In this document: positions 45,852-54,685 of the stretch, one piece after another
Layout: each line of letters starts with the position of its first letter
How positions within the stretch are numbered: the first letter of the stretch is position 1
Assembly: GCA_964417835.1 (NCBI GenBank)
Contig: CAYQJD010000001.1
Span: forward strand, 1-64,000
Source of the DNA: UMGS1124 sp964417835
GTDB taxonomy: Bacteria > Bacillota_I > Bacilli_A > RF39 > UBA660
Length of the DNA stretch: 64,000 nt
Reading direction: 5' to 3'
Position numbers and translations under genes: made by a program
The notes under the pieces: model-generated
What the model was told of the DNA's origin: nothing
Seen by the model: the letters and a program-made list of their open reading frames with translations, nothing else
The model's database searches: none

Positions 45852-47390
45852 TTATACTTGTTTAAATAAATTTTTTCTTTTACTTATTAAATATATTACT
45901 GTTGCAATTACTCCAACTGCAGCAAAACCAATCACATAAGAAATAACTCCAGTTTTCTTGCTATCTTCAGCTCCTGTTTGCCCCCATTGAGCATATAAAG
46001 TAATCGTTGTAGAAGTATTTGAAGTTATTTCTTCGCCTCCAGTATAACAATCTCCACTTCCATCTTTATTAGTACACCATTTTTTAAAACTATAACCATC
46101 TCTTGAAGGTGATTTAGAATCAACAGTAATTGAAGATCCAACTTTAGATGTTTGAGTTGCAGGGATATTTGTTACAGAATTATCAGTTACATTTCCATCA
46201 TATTGTAAATTCCAAGATTCGTTTGACGTTGGACAAACACTATATTCTACATTTAACACAAATGGCCAATAATACTTTAATCCAAATTCTCCATAAGAGC
46301 TATCCTCCTCCCCTTCTATAAATTGTATTTCAAAGTCACTTGTCATTGGATCATCGGCAGATTTGACCAAATAATATGTTGTTCCTTCTAACACAAAAGA
46401 TCCACCATCTGCAATAGCATCATCTAAGTAAGTATCTGCTAGTGATCCTTCTTTAGATAGTGCTGACCAAGCTGTATAACTATCTGTTATTGTATCATCA
46501 TCAGTAGAAAAATAGTATTTACTTGTTGAGTTATAAATATAATAATAATTTGCTTTTTTAAAATACGTTATATCTATTTGTCTGTTTATCGCTAATGGTA
46601 AATAATAATTATCGCTTAGATCTTTTGAATAATATACAAGTTGATTATTATCATTTGCTTTATCGGTATCGTTTATTATACTATTCAAATAATCAGCAGT
46701 AAAATCATACGTTGTAGTTTTAAATTTATTACTTACATAAGAAGCTCCATAAATATCAACATTCATAGCATTTATTGCTTCACTATTAAATGCGGTTTGA
46801 TATGAATACTTTTGTCCTTCCTCAGCAGTTATTGAAGGCCAATTAGCTGCCATATTAACGCCACTATCAGAAGCTCTTTGCCAAATTCCATGCAATAAAA
46901 TTGTATTTGTATCATAATTTGCATCAGTCTTAATCAAACTCGCTCCAGTTAACTGAGATTCTACACAATCGTTTTGACTTCGAGATGAATTAGGATTACA
47001 ATATTTTACAGCTCTATAATAACCACTTGTAGTAAGAGTGGATATTATATTAGTATATGTATACCAAAAAGCTTCCAAGTCTTCTTCTTCAGCCAAAATA
47101 TCTGTATAAAATTCATTATAGTTAGGTGAATAATTATTTGAAGTTATTCTCTCTACTGTAACTTTATTATTTTCTGTCTGGGCATCAAACGCAAATGGAT
47201 ACAAAGTATAAGTTGTGTATCCTGCTCCATCATAAGCAGTAGGCCCACTCATATAGTCTAAAAATAAATATGTTTGTAAATGATATGTACAATCTTCATT
47301 CGCAGCTTGTACTGTTGGTAAACTAATAAAAGGAGTTAAGCATGCAATTATTAATGCAATTACCCCTATCTTTTTTATCATTATTTTCAT
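45852..47390 (-). CDS. Secreted surface protein with InlB-type repeat and C-terminal anchor
   Basis: 512 residues: signal peptide (about 1-29, ending VQAA), a large Tyr/Asn/Ser-rich beta region of unknown family (about 30-400), one InlB B-type repeat (about 415-470: VGSSITVDSKSPSRDGYSFKKWC ... TTITLYAQWG), and a C-terminal anchor (DSKKTGVISYV, a hydrophobic helix, then SKRKNLFKQV). KKTG may serve as a sortase-like signal; it is not LPXTG. Several Cys residues in the ectodomain could form disulfides. SD AAGGG. Single gene with its own terminator and a 428-base upstream region. Confidence 0.82.
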   Translation of the reverse strand: MKIMIKKIGVIALIIACLTPFISLPTVQAANEDCTYHLQTYLFLDYMSGPTAYDGAGYTTYTLYPFAFDAQTENNKVTVERITSNNYSPNYNEFYTDILAEEEDLEAFWYTYTNIISTLTTSGYYRAVKYCNPNSSRSQNDCVESQLTGASLIKTDANYDTNTILLHGIWQRASDSGVNMAANWPSITAEEGQKYSYQTAFNSEAINAMNVDIYGASYVSNKFKTTTYDFTADYLNSIINDTDKANDNNQLVYYSKDLSDNYYLPLAINRQIDITYFKKANYYYIYNSTSKYYFSTDDDTITDSYTAWSALSKEGSLADTYLDDAIADGGSFVLEGTTYYLVKSADDPMTSDFEIQFIEGEEDSSYGEFGLKYYWPFVLNVEYSVCPTSNESWNLQYDGNVTDNSVTNIPATQTSKVGSSITVDSKSPSRDGYSFKKWCTNKDGSGDCYTGGEEITSNTSTTITLYAQWGQTGAEDSKKTGVISYVIGFAAVGVIATVIYLISKRKNLFKQV

Positions 47391-47818
47391 AAAACCCTTC
47401 TTTCTTAGTCAAGATACAACTATTACTATTTATAATTATACCCTACCTATGTTAAATTATAACATAAAAAAAACTTTTGAAAAGCCTTTTTTTTAAAAAA
47501 TATCGATTTTTGACATTTTATATAAAATAAAGTAAAGAATATTATATTATGTCAAGGTATAATCATTTTTAAACTTTTATTTTTTTTACTAATTTTTGTT
47601 CAGAAAATTGTTGAAATTGCCACTTTTCAATTAATAAATATTTGAAAGATTTATACAATCTTGTCCTAAACTCCTTCATTGTATTTAGAATTCTGTGTAA
47701 AATTAAAAACAATCTCTTTTACAAGTATTACATGAGTGCTCATATTAAGTTTACAAATTAAAATTTCACAATGACAATAATAAATAAATTTATCATCATA
47801 AATCCAGAGTAAAGACTA
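47391..47818 (-). other. Long upstream region of the surface-protein gene
   Basis: No intact gene. A candidate -10 TATAAT lies at 47435-47440 (minus). An inverted repeat TATGTTA-N5-TAACATA (47448-47466) lies where the -35 should be. Above it is an A/T-run hairpin (about 47466-47495). Two TTGACA boxes face each other about 30 bases apart (minus at about 47555, plus at about 47511). A 36-codon minus-strand frame at 47569-47679 (starting MKEFRTRLYKSFKYLL) looks protein-like but has no SD. Confidence 0.4.
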
Positions 47819-47837
47819 TTATTTTATAAATAGTCTT
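47812..47837 (-). terminator. Possible terminator of rseP
   Basis: AAGACTAT / ATAGTCTT (8 bp, 10-base loop) across the rseP stop codon. The following T run is poor (TTTACT). Confidence 0.4.
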
Positions 47838-48874
47838 ACTATATCTTGATAAGTTATTACTATCATTAACAACATCAATAAGAAGAAACCGATTGTATGA
47901 AACCAATTTTCTACTTCTGGTTTTACAGGACTTCCTTTAATCTTCTCTATAATTACAAATAATATTCTTCCTCCATCAAATGCTGGGAAAGGGATAATAT
48001 TGATAAATCCTAAGTTAACAGATAAATAAGCTGTTAAAAATAATATATTTTGAAATCCATATTTTGCTGACTCTCCAACTACACTGTACATTCCAACAGG
48101 CCCAGATAAACTACTTAAACCTAATTTTCCAGTAAATAGTTTAACTATTATTAAACCCATACTAGATATTACACTATAAAACTTTATAAAAGCATACTTA
48201 ATAGAATGGATAAAGCCTTTCTGTAAACTTCCGCCAACTCCAAAACCAAATATTTTTGTAGAATTTCCTTCTTCGTCAGTTTCTATATCTGGTGTTACTT
48301 CATATTTTTTTATTGATCCATCTTCTTTTTTTATAACAAATTCATATGAATTACTATCATTTTTTAAAGCGATTGCTAGCTGTATTTTATCCCAAGTATT
48401 AGTTTTAACTCCATTAATACTAATAACTCTATCACCAACTTCAACGCCAGCTTTTTCCATTGCTGAATTTTCAGTTACTAAACCAATATAACTTAATTGT
48501 TCTGAACTTCCCCAAATTATACCTTGTATGAAAAATAATATAATTGCAAGTATAAAATTCATTGTTACTCCAGCAACAAGTATTAAAAACTTTTGATATG
48601 GTTTTTTATTACACATATACTGATCTTTTTTTAACTTTTTATCAGTTTCTTCAACAACTTCTCCAGCCATTGCACAAAATCCACCTATAGGTAATAGTCT
48701 TAGACTATAAATCGTGGGATCATTCTTTCTTTTAAATTTAAATATTCTTGGTCCCATTCCTAAAGCAAATTCCTCTACATATACTCCACATTTTTTTGCC
48801 ATTATAAAATGCCCAAACTCATGTACAAATATAAGTATTCCTAACATTATTATTAATATTATTAAAGTTATCAC
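47819..48874 (-). CDS. rseP: Site-2 protease RseP/RasP family, intramembrane zinc metalloprotease
   Basis: 351 residues. HEFGH in the first membrane helix (IFVHEFGHFIMAKKCGVYVEEFALGMGP), one PDZ domain (about 120-205, with AGVEVGDRVISINGVKTNTWD), and the second zinc motif FDGGRILF near the C-terminus. Cleaves membrane-bound anti-sigma factors and leftover signal peptides. It follows cdsA by 10 bases, the usual cdsA-rseP order. Confidence 0.96.
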   Translation of the reverse strand: MITLIILIIMLGILIFVHEFGHFIMAKKCGVYVEEFALGMGPRIFKFKRKNDPTIYSLRLLPIGGFCAMAGEVVEETDKKLKKDQYMCNKKPYQKFLILVAGVTMNFILAIILFFIQGIIWGSSEQLSYIGLVTENSAMEKAGVEVGDRVISINGVKTNTWDKIQLAIALKNDSNSYEFVIKKEDGSIKKYEVTPDIETDEEGNSTKIFGFGVGGSLQKGFIHSIKYAFIKFYSVISSMGLIIVKLFTGKLGLSSLSGPVGMYSVVGESAKYGFQNILFLTAYLSVNLGFINIIPFPAFDGGRILFVIIEKIKGSPVKPEVENWFHTIGFFLLMLLMIVITYQDIVRLFIK

Positions 48875-48884
48875 AAATTGCCTC

Positions 48885-49685
48885 CTAAATGTATCTAGTT
48901 AATAAAACAAAAATAAACATAACGAATATAAGACTATCTAACCTATCTAAGATTCCACCATGTCCAGGAATCAAATCAGAAAAATCTTTTTTATGATATT
49001 CTCTTTTGATTGCACTAAAGAATAAATCCCCTAGTTGTCCAACAATACTAATTATTAAAATAATTAATATCGATAAAAAAATATCAGTATCATTTATTAA
49101 ATTTATATAATAAACTGAACATATAAAAGTAGATATTATTGATCCAATTAAACAGCCTTCAATTGTTTTTTTGGGACTTATTTTAGTAAATGTATGTTTA
49201 CCTACTAACTGACCTCCAAAAAGAGCAAAAGTATCAGTTAAAGTAGTAATTAATATTAGTAATACAAAATGTTTTATATCATAATTATAAATAGATATTA
49301 ACAAATTAAAACCAATACCTATAAATAAAACATTACTTAATAAATGAAAAGCATCATCTATTTTATATCTATCTTTATAAAAAACTATGGGTAAACAAAT
49401 TGCTATAATAATTCCACATATAATTTTATATGATACTCCAAATAATAATCCATACTTTTCAAAATTAGAATATATTAAGAATAAAACAGCTATTAATCCA
49501 ATTGCTTTCATAAGGTTTGGAAATTCAGTACTTTTATCCCTTCTCAAATCTATAAGTTCTTTGTATGCAGCACATCCTATTAACCCTACCATCAAAGAAT
49601 ATGGAACTCCACCAATTATAATTAAAGGAATTACTATTATAAGCATAATGATTGCACTAATAACTCTTTTTTTCAATTTAATCAT
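48885..49685 (-). CDS. cdsA: Phosphatidate cytidylyltransferase
   Basis: 266 residues with about seven or eight membrane helices and the CdsA signature near the C-terminus (SPKKTIEGCLIGS and GQLGDLFFSAIKREYHKKDFSDLIPGHGGILDRLDSLIF). Makes CDP-diacylglycerol for all phospholipids, including the phosphatidylglycerol an LtaS-like enzyme would use. uppS and dxr, which often adjoin cdsA, are absent here. Confidence 0.97.
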   Translation of the reverse strand: MIKLKKRVISAIIMLIIVIPLIIIGGVPYSLMVGLIGCAAYKELIDLRRDKSTEFPNLMKAIGLIAVLFLIYSNFEKYGLLFGVSYKIICGIIIAICLPIVFYKDRYKIDDAFHLLSNVLFIGIGFNLLISIYNYDIKHFVLLILITTLTDTFALFGGQLVGKHTFTKISPKKTIEGCLIGSIISTFICSVYYINLINDTDIFLSILIILIISIVGQLGDLFFSAIKREYHKKDFSDLIPGHGGILDRLDSLIFVMFIFVLLTRYI

Positions 49686-49732
49686 CTACCATTCTAAATA
49701 AAGTATATCATAAATTAAAAAAAAGTCTATTA

Positions 49733-50500
49733 TTATTCTTTTATTATTTCACTTAAATATACAATATTCATATCCATGCTATTTAATTTTTTCAAAAAGG
49801 TTTTAAAATTGTCTAAAGACAAATTATTATCTATAAAAATAATACTTCCTTTTTCTATTTCTTTTAAACTATTATTAAAATTATTATTCTTTAATTCAAT
49901 AGATGGTTTTACAATATAATATTTTTTTGTAAAACATTCTTCTATATTAGAATAATTTAAAATACATATTTTCTTATTTAGCTTTTTTTTATTTAATAAT
50001 ATATCTAAATCGTTGAATGATTTTTTATCACTTTCTATATTTATGTTTTCATCATAATCTAATGTTTCATCAATAGTTATAAGTTTAGAATATTTAATTT
50101 TATTATTACTCAAATAATTTAATATATTTTTATTATTATTTATTAATAAGCTAACTTGCCTTATAGATTTGTTACCAGATATTATTACTAAATCTTTATT
50201 TTCCTCTAAACTAACGTTAGGAATTATATAGTCATAAATTAAATAATTACTATTAAAAGAGCCAAAATCCTTCATATTTAAAAAACTTTCCATTTCATTT
50301 ACTTTTTTCCCTTTAATACCTGGAATAATAGTATTATTATCTATAATTGCATCAACGCTTTTTACATAATACGTGTTTGTATTGTTCTTAATAGATTGCA
50401 TTAAAGGATTAGAATTAATTGCTAAATCAGTTACAAAATCTGTCAAATAAAATGAAAAAACTAATAAAGATAAAATTCCTAGTAATTTAAAATATTTCAT
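49733..50500 (-). CDS. Hypothetical exported protein, degenerate polysaccharide-deacetylase-like
   Basis: 255 residues from the ATG with SD GGGTGG (an in-frame TTG four codons earlier overlaps the SD and is rejected). One N-terminal membrane helix (about 5-23), then an extracytoplasmic region with VDAIIDNNTIIPGIKGKKVN and a C-terminal GSIIFIDNNLSLDNFKTFLKKLNSMDMNIVYLSEII, which resembles the last strands and helix of NodB-type deacetylases. No NodB metal triad (D-D, HxxxH) is visible, so if related it is inactive or a binding protein. It lies 47 bases before cdsA. Confidence 0.65.
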   Translation of the reverse strand: MKYFKLLGILSLLVFSFYLTDFVTDLAINSNPLMQSIKNNTNTYYVKSVDAIIDNNTIIPGIKGKKVNEMESFLNMKDFGSFNSNYLIYDYIIPNVSLEENKDLVIISGNKSIRQVSLLINNNKNILNYLSNNKIKYSKLITIDETLDYDENINIESDKKSFNDLDILLNKKKLNKKICILNYSNIEECFTKKYYIVKPSIELKNNNFNNSLKEIEKGSIIFIDNNLSLDNFKTFLKKLNSMDMNIVYLSEIIKE

Positions 50501-50643
50501 AGGTCCACCCAATTAAATATATAAAATTATTACTAAATTAATTACATTTTATTTATATAATATTTTTTAGATCAATTTATTTTAAAAAGACAAAAACAAT
50601 AAAGATATAAAAAAATTTATATCTTAGTTTGTTTAAAATTGTA

Positions 50644-50689
50644 TAATAAAAAGTGGTTCATATCAATAGGATTTTTATGTACCACTTTT
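50644..50689 (-). terminator. Terminator of ssb
   Basis: Stem AAAAGTGGT / ACCACTTTT (50649-50657 with 50681-50689), extended by further pairs after one mismatch, followed on the minus strand by TTATTATAC. Also T-rich on the plus strand. The remaining gap up to 50723 is AT-rich without a gene. Confidence 0.7.
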
Positions 50690-50723
50690 ATTTTACATTT
50701 TTAATAGAAATTATGTTTTATTA

Positions 50724-51056
50724 TTAAGAAACTTCACTTTTTTTACTTGCAAGAAAACTAATTTTATCTACAATTATTTCTGTAATATATTTTGTTTCAC
50801 CATCTACTTCATAATTTCTTACTTGAACTCTTCCCCTTACACCAACTAAATCTCCTTTTTTACAATATTCAGAAGTATTAAACGCTATTCCATTCCATAA
50901 TATACATTTTATAAAGTCTGATTCATATATACCATTAGAATTTTTAAATCCACGTTGAACTGCTAAAGTAATAGTAGTATAATCTCTTGAATTTTCACTC
51001 TTTTTTAATTCAGGATCACTTACTAATCTCCCTATTAAATAAACTAAATTATGCAT
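50724..51056 (-). CDS. ssb: Single-stranded DNA-binding protein, short form
   Basis: 110 residues consisting of just the OB fold: LVYLIGRLVSDPELKKSENSRDYTTITLAVQRGFKNSNGIYESDFIKCILWNGIAFNTSEYCKKGDLVGVRGRVQVRNYEVDGETKYITEIIVDKISFL. It lacks the Gly/Pro-rich linker and acidic tip (DDDIPF-like) that recruits partner proteins, ending SKKSEVS. It may therefore be a secondary SSB, like competence-type SsbB/YwpH, rather than the replication SSB. Single gene. Confidence 0.93.
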   Translation of the reverse strand: MHNLVYLIGRLVSDPELKKSENSRDYTTITLAVQRGFKNSNGIYESDFIKCILWNGIAFNTSEYCKKGDLVGVRGRVQVRNYEVDGETKYITEIIVDKISFLASKKSEVS

Positions 51057-51140
51057 AAATTTCTCCTTTCAAAAAGAAAGATAACAATAAATAATTCTTT
51101 AGTCAAAATTGAGTTTTTTAATATTTGTAATAAAAAAGAT

Positions 51141-51186
51141 ACAAAAAAAAAGAAACTTATTACAGATATCAAAAATTGTTTCTTTT
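51141..51186 (-). terminator. Terminator of parE
   Basis: Minus strand AAAAGAAAC, 21-base loop, GTTTCTTTT followed by further T residues (51148-51186 plus tail). Confidence 0.7.
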
Positions 51187-51217
51187 ATTAATTCAAAAGT
51201 TTTATTTTAGAACTTTT

Positions 51218-53122
51218 TTAATTTATTTTATAATCATCTTCCATAGAAAATATTACATTTTCATTTATCCATTCTTTTCTAGGTTCTACTATATCACCCA
51301 TTAATGTACTTACTCTCTTTTCTGCTAATGCTGCATCATTTATAGAAACCTTTATTAAATTTCTAGTATCTGGACACATGGTTGTTTCCCAAAATGGACC
51401 GGGATTCATTTCTCCTAATCCTTTGTATCTTTGTACTTTATAATTATTTTTTCCATTAGTGTACTCTCTTAATTCTTCTGTTGTCCAAAAATAACTTGTT
51501 TCTTTATTATAATCAACTCTATATAAAGGTGGCATAGCAATATATAAGTGCCCTGTTTCTACTAATGGTCTCATAAATCTATAAAAGAATGTTAACAATA
51601 AACACTGTATATGAGCTCCATCATCATCGGCATCTGTAGTTATAATAACTTTGTCATAATTAATATCTGAAATATCAAAATCATTTCCTACTCCCGCTCC
51701 AATGCAATGTATTATTGTATTAATCTCTTCATTTTTAAATATATCAGCCATTGAAGCTTTTTCAGTATTAATTATTTTTCCTCTTAAAGGCAAAATTGCT
51801 TGAAATTTTCTATCTCTACTCTTTTTTGCTGTTCCGCCAGCAGAATTTCCCTCTACAATAAAAAGCTCGTTAATCTTTGGATTCCTTGCTTGAGGCGGAG
51901 TTAATTTTGCACTTAAACTTTTTAACTCACTTTTTTTACTTTTTCCATTTCTTGCTTCTTCTCTAGCTTTCCTTGCTGCCTCTCTAGCTGATTTACTTTT
52001 TTGAGCTTTCTCAATAATTATTAAAGCAGTATCTCTATTTTCTTCTAAGAAAAACTTTAAATTATCATAAACTATACTTTCAACTACGCTTCTAGCTTCG
52101 GGAGTTCCTAATTTACCTTTAGTTTGGCCTTCAAATTGTAAAAACTTTTCTGGAATCTTTAAATTTATAACTGCTGTTAATCCCTCTCTTACATCACTCC
52201 CATCAAAATTAGAATCTTTATTTTTTAATAAATTATTAGATCTAGCATAATCATTAAATACTTTTGTAATACCAGTTTTAAATCCAACTTCATGAGATCC
52301 ACCATCGATTGTTTTAACATTATTTACAAATGAAATAATATTCTCATTATATGAATCGGTATATTGTAATGCAATATCAACTTCAATATCACTCTTAATT
52401 CCATGTATTGGAACAACTTTATGCAAACTTGTTTTCCCATCATTTATATATTCAACAAATGCTATTAAACCATTTTCGTAATGATATTTAACTGTTTTAT
52501 TATCTAATACATCAGTTAATTCAATAGTTAATCTATTTAATAAAAATGCACTTTCTTGCATTCTTTCACAAAGTGTTGTAAAAGAAAATTCATTTTGTTT
52601 AAAAATTTCTTTATCAGGCATAAAGGTTACTGTAGTACCTGTCAATTTAGTAGTTCCAATTTGTTTTAACGGACTTGAAACGTGACCTCCATTTTTAAAC
52701 TTTATATTGCTAATTAAACCATCTCTAAATATTGTAACCTCCATCCATTCAGATAAAGCATTTACAACACTAGCACCTACTCCATGAAGACCTCCACTTA
52801 CTTTATATCCTGATTCATTAAACTTTCCTCCTGCATGCAAAATAGTATAAATTACCTCCGGAGTACTTTTTCCGCTAGAATGTTTCCCAATAGGAACTCC
52901 TCTACCATCATCACTTACAGTTAAGCTTCCATCTTCGTTTATTGTAACTTTTATTAAAGATCCATATCCATTTATTATCTCATCTATTGAATTATCAATA
53001 ATTTCCCAAGCTAAATGATGAAGTCCTCTCTTATCAGTTGATCCAATATACATTCCTGGTCTTTTCCTTACTGCGTCTAAACCCTCTAAAATTTTTATTG
53101 AACTCTCATCATATTTTGCCAT
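51218..53122 (-). CDS. parE: DNA topoisomerase IV subunit B
   Basis: 634 residues from the ATG with SD GGGTGA; an upstream in-frame start nine codons earlier has no SD. GHKL ATPase: EIIDNSIDEIINGYG, DDGRGVPIGKH, GGLHGVGASVVNALS. The TOPRIM domain has EGNSAGGTAKKSRDRKFQAILPLRGKI and DADDDGAHI. The N-terminal SIKILEGLDAVRKRPGMYIGSTDKRGLHHLAWE favours ParE over GyrB. It decatenates daughter chromosomes together with ParC, whose gene does not follow here, unlike the usual parE-parC pair. Confidence 0.92.
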   Translation of the reverse strand: MAKYDESSIKILEGLDAVRKRPGMYIGSTDKRGLHHLAWEIIDNSIDEIINGYGSLIKVTINEDGSLTVSDDGRGVPIGKHSSGKSTPEVIYTILHAGGKFNESGYKVSGGLHGVGASVVNALSEWMEVTIFRDGLISNIKFKNGGHVSSPLKQIGTTKLTGTTVTFMPDKEIFKQNEFSFTTLCERMQESAFLLNRLTIELTDVLDNKTVKYHYENGLIAFVEYINDGKTSLHKVVPIHGIKSDIEVDIALQYTDSYNENIISFVNNVKTIDGGSHEVGFKTGITKVFNDYARSNNLLKNKDSNFDGSDVREGLTAVINLKIPEKFLQFEGQTKGKLGTPEARSVVESIVYDNLKFFLEENRDTALIIIEKAQKSKSAREAARKAREEARNGKSKKSELKSLSAKLTPPQARNPKINELFIVEGNSAGGTAKKSRDRKFQAILPLRGKIINTEKASMADIFKNEEINTIIHCIGAGVGNDFDISDINYDKVIITTDADDDGAHIQCLLLTFFYRFMRPLVETGHLYIAMPPLYRVDYNKETSYFWTTEELREYTNGKNNYKVQRYKGLGEMNPGPFWETTMCPDTRNLIKVSINDAALAEKRVSTLMGDIVEPRKEWINENVIFSMEDDYKIN

Positions 53123-53194
53123 ATCATTCACCCTTATAAATTTTAACATATTAAAAATTAAAAAACAAACAAATGAAAAAAATTAAACACTCGT

Positions 53195-53464
53195 TTAACT
53201 TTTTTCTGCTTCATCATTTACATCATCTATAAGCTTATTTACAAATACAGTCATCAAATAATTTATATCTGCCTCATTAGTAACAGGTGTTAAAGTATCG
53301 TTCTCAGTTTCTTTAAAAAAACAAGACTTACTATCATCATTAGGTAGCTCTGTATCATAATCAACTTCCATTGCAAAATAAAATATAGAATTATTTTCTT
53401 TAGTACTATCAGTCAACATATACTTTTTTCCATTCGATAATTCGACTATTCTTATTTCTTCCAT
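53195..53464 (-). CDS. DUF1292-like small acidic protein
   Basis: 89 residues: a beta-hairpin-rich start (EIRIVELSNGKKYMLTDSTKE), FYFAMEVDYDTE and an acidic end (VNKLIDDVNDEAE), in the pattern of DUF1292 (YrzB) proteins of Firmicutes, whose function is unknown. Its start overlaps the previous gene's stop by one base, so it is coupled to it. Confidence 0.55.
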   Translation of the reverse strand: MEEIRIVELSNGKKYMLTDSTKENNSIFYFAMEVDYDTELPNDDSKSCFFKETENDTLTPVTNEADINYLMTVFVNKLIDDVNDEAEKS

Positions 53465-54618
53465 TAAATTTTTCCCATCCCTTTAAGAATTTCTTCACCT
53501 TCTATTGGTAGATTAACAGGTTTATTTTGAGCAATTGTATCTTCATATTCTTCATTTTTTGATTTTCGTTCATTAAATTTTTTTGTAATATATTTTACAG
53601 GAGTAGTTTTTAATAACATTGAAGTCAATTTAGTTGTCATTGTTTTAATAGGAATCAATTTACTTTCCATACCACCAATTTTAATTAATTGCTTCTTTAT
53701 AAAATTATATTGTTCTTTTCCTAATGATTCTTCTGTAATTGTTTCGCCAGTTTCTTTATTTATTATTGTCTTTCCATCTTTATCTATCTCTAAATCATTT
53801 TCAGACAAAAACTTTTCTAATTTACTATTTCTATATCTATAATCTTTAAACATCTTATAAATCTTTACCCCTAATGGAGCTAATAGCAAAGCAAGTCCTG
53901 AAGGAACAATGAATGCTGGAATTAATTCTGGACTAGATAGAACAAAACCAGTCCCTAGAACACACGCTAAGCCAGTAAGGATTTTTTGCTTTCTAGTAAG
54001 TTGAACTTTCTTACTACTAACAATTTTTAATGGTTTATCACTTAATTCATTTTCATCTGAGTTGCTGTCTTCTTTTTTATGGTCTTTTTTTACAATAGGT
54101 TCTTCTTTAACTTTATAATAAAGGTCTTCTATTCTATCAACGTATAACTTTTTAGTATCAAAAATTAAAAAATTATGTTTCATATATTCAATCATATATT
54201 TTTCATTTAAATTATGTTCTTTAATTAAATTTTTATAATTTAAAAGCCAAGTATTAATTAAAGCATCATTAGGATTTTTTAAATCTTCTTTTAGTTTATT
54301 CATCATTTTAATTAATGAAACTTTTACTGTTGAATCACTATTTTGTTCTATAGATTCAATATATGACTTAACTTCATCAGATAATTCTATATTTTCTGGT
54401 TCTTCTTCTAAAGAAAAATCTTCTTCTGTTGCTTTTTTTACCATTTCTTTATAAACTGATTCTTCTTTTTGTTCTATAGGGCTTAAATCTCTTATTACGT
54501 CTTTATACATATTTTTAGAGAAACTTACTAACTCAGGATTTTGACTATTTTTTATAATATCTTCTAAATATTTTAATAGATCATTATATTTATCAATTAT
54601 TTTTTGATCTTTTTCCAT
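53464..54618 (-). CDS. Hypothetical membrane protein
   Basis: 384 residues, family not recognised. The first ~205 residues are charged, helical and probably cytoplasmic. Two adjacent hydrophobic helices follow (about 212-252, with GLACVLGTGFVLSSPELIPAFIVPSGLALLLAPLGV), then a basic helical C-terminal half with KKFNERKSKNEEYED. No signal peptide. ATG with a modest SD. It is the first gene of a pair with the DUF1292-like gene and lies just upstream of parE. Confidence 0.7.
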   Translation of the reverse strand: MEKDQKIIDKYNDLLKYLEDIIKNSQNPELVSFSKNMYKDVIRDLSPIEQKEESVYKEMVKKATEEDFSLEEEPENIELSDEVKSYIESIEQNSDSTVKVSLIKMMNKLKEDLKNPNDALINTWLLNYKNLIKEHNLNEKYMIEYMKHNFLIFDTKKLYVDRIEDLYYKVKEEPIVKKDHKKEDSNSDENELSDKPLKIVSSKKVQLTRKQKILTGLACVLGTGFVLSSPELIPAFIVPSGLALLLAPLGVKIYKMFKDYRYRNSKLEKFLSENDLEIDKDGKTIINKETGETITEESLGKEQYNFIKKQLIKIGGMESKLIPIKTMTTKLTSMLLKTTPVKYITKKFNERKSKNEEYEDTIAQNKPVNLPIEGEEILKGMGKI

Positions 54619-54685
54619 CTCTAAATCACCTAATTCTAATTATAAATTATATATTTTTATAAGTAAATCATTTTTTTTAATATAA

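Noticed and set aside
47511..47555. Facing TTGACA boxes as two real promoters
   Set aside because: Neither has a convincing -10 at 16-18 bases; mentioned only within the region entry.
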